Assembly: GCF_039355125.1 (NCBI RefSeq) | Contig: NZ_CP134979.1 | Coordinates: 102,890 to 166,889 of the forward strand | Origin: Buchnera aphidicola (Takecallis taiwana) | GTDB lineage: Bacteria > Pseudomonadota > Gammaproteobacteria > Enterobacterales > Enterobacteriaceae | Direction of reading: 5' to 3' | Length of the DNA: 64,000 bases | Shown here: in pieces, positions 63,289 through 64,000 of the stretch | Numbering within the stretch: position 1 is the stretch's first letter | Layout of the letters: each line of letters opens with the position of its first letter | Made by a program: the position numbers and the translations under genes | Notes under the pieces: model-generated | The model's input: the letters and a program-made list of their open reading frames with translations, nothing else | Database searches by the model: none | What the model was told of the DNA's origin: nothing

Positions 63289-64000
63289 ATGATTCGTGAT
63301 ATTCACGTACAAGTTTTAGTTATTGGAGCTGGACCTGCGGGGTATACAGCGGCATTTAGGAGTGCTGATTTAGGATTAAAAACCGCTATGATTGAAAAAC
63401 ATAATTCATTGGGTGGCGTATGTTTAAATGTTGGTTGTATTCCATCAAAATTTTTATTACATATTGCAAAAGTTATTAAAGAAACACAAGAAATATCTAA
63501 ATACGGTGTTTACTTTAATAATCCTAAGATCAATTTTAGTTTAATTAAAAAACAAAAAAAAAATATTATTAATAATTTAGCTAACGGCTTGAAACATATG
63601 GCAAAAAGCCGAATGATTAATATATTATATGGTATTGGTAGTTTTGTTAATAAAAATACAGTTCTAGTTGTCAATCAAACAGAAAAAATTAATGTGCATT
63701 TCGATCATGTCATTATTTCTACTGGATCTAAATCGATTATGTTGCCACATATACCATATGATAATATTTGTATTTGGGATTCAACAAATGCATTATCTTT
63801 AAATACTATTCCAAAAAAATTACTAATTATTGGATCAGGTATTATTGGATTAGAAATGGCTACATTTTATAGTACAATTGGTTCTCAAGTCGATATTATT
63901 GATCGATGTGATCAAATTTTACCTTTTTTAGATAGAGATGTTGTAAAAGTATTTACTTCTGCAGTAAAAAATGATTTTAATATTTTACTGGAAACCAATT
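63289..64000 (+). CDS. lpd: Dihydrolipoamide dehydrogenase, N-terminal part
   Basis: The gene starts at ATG 63289 (AAGGA 5-9 bases upstream) and runs off the right edge after 237 codons; E. coli Lpd has 474. It is the E3 flavoprotein reoxidising lipoamide in pyruvate and 2-oxoglutarate dehydrogenases. FAD motif VIGAGPAGYTAAFRSADLG; redox disulfide in GGVCLNVGCIPSK; NAD motif IIGSGIIGLEMATFYSTIG. An in-frame A10 tract (63554-63563) lies in the first FAD domain. It is 102 bp after aceF, so it may have its own promoter. Confidence 0.97.
   Translation, partial: MIRDIHVQVLVIGAGPAGYTAAFRSADLGLKTAMIEKHNSLGGVCLNVGCIPSKFLLHIAKVIKETQEISKYGVYFNNPKINFSLIKKQKKNIINNLANGLKHMAKSRMINILYGIGSFVNKNTVLVVNQTEKINVHFDHVIISTGSKSIMLPHIPYDNICIWDSTNALSLNTIPKKLLIIGSGIIGLEMATFYSTIGSQVDIIDRCDQILPFLDRDVVKVFTSAVKNDFNILLETN

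Noticed and set aside
1..64000. CRISPR arrays, insertion sequences, prophage, toxin-antitoxin or restriction systems
   Set aside because: No spaced direct repeats, transposase-like frames or defence-gene motifs were seen; all long frames have ordinary housekeeping identities.

Overview
The window is a 64 kb piece of a strongly AT-rich, reduced gammaproteobacterial chromosome. Almost every gene has a full-length Escherichia coli counterpart. Genes are packed with short, nearly pure A/T spacers. There are no insertion sequences, phage genes, CRISPR arrays or detectable horizontally acquired genes. Gene content and order (carBA-dapB-lspA-ileS-rpsT-dnaJK, nuoA-N, yfaE-nrdBA-gyrA-DUF2076-ahpC, thrABC, secA-guaC-aceEF-lpd), together with frequent poly(A) tracts inside genes, fit an aphid endosymbiont of the Buchnera aphidicola type. 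That assignment rests on recalled gene order and composition, not on a database search.

Layout. (1) 1-5999: the tail of rsmA, then carB, carA and dapB on the minus strand. (2) 6123-13070: lspA and ileS (minus), rpsT (plus, TTG start), dnaJ and dnaK (minus, with a sigma-32-like promoter upstream of dnaK). (3) 13421-28206: the complete 13-gene nuo operon for respiratory complex I, with nuoC and nuoD fused. (4) 28430-36242: folC, prs (minus), prfA-prmC, ackA-pta. (5) 36282-44858: yfaE-nrdB-nrdA and gyrA (minus), a DUF2076 gene of unknown function (plus), a 2-Cys peroxiredoxin (minus) and a frameshifted ung. (6) 44895-49517: a truncated grpE, nadK, the tmRNA gene ssrA, grxD, rnt, a gene-free gap of about 620 bp, and ychF. 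(7) 49564-54257: the threonine operon thrABC (minus). (8) 54596-64000: truA, a frameshifted secA, guaC, aceE, aceF and the first part of lpd, which runs off the window.

Function. The retained set fits a nutritional symbiont. It keeps threonine, lysine (dapB) and carbamoyl-phosphate (arginine/pyrimidine) synthesis. Energy comes from pyruvate dehydrogenase, Pta-AckA acetate metabolism and complex I. It also keeps class I ribonucleotide reductase with its ferredoxin, PRPP synthase, and core translation and chaperone genes. By comparison with the E. coli order, ribF (next to ileS) and fkpB/ispH/rihC (between lspA and dapB) are missing here.

Main points of interest. secA and ung each have an apparent frameshift exactly at a long A tract (A10 and A11), and in both cases one extra A restores a full-length protein. 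This is a strong case for transcriptional slippage or programmed -1 frameshifting. grpE has lost its C-terminal DnaK-binding domain although dnaK and dnaJ are intact. The annotated ATG of lspA would remove most of its first membrane helix. GyrA carries Leu83 and Glu87 in the quinolone-resistance region. NuoM has lost a conserved channel histidine. I found no convincing evidence of a wholly new multi-gene system; the most novel element is the poly(A)-dependent decoding.
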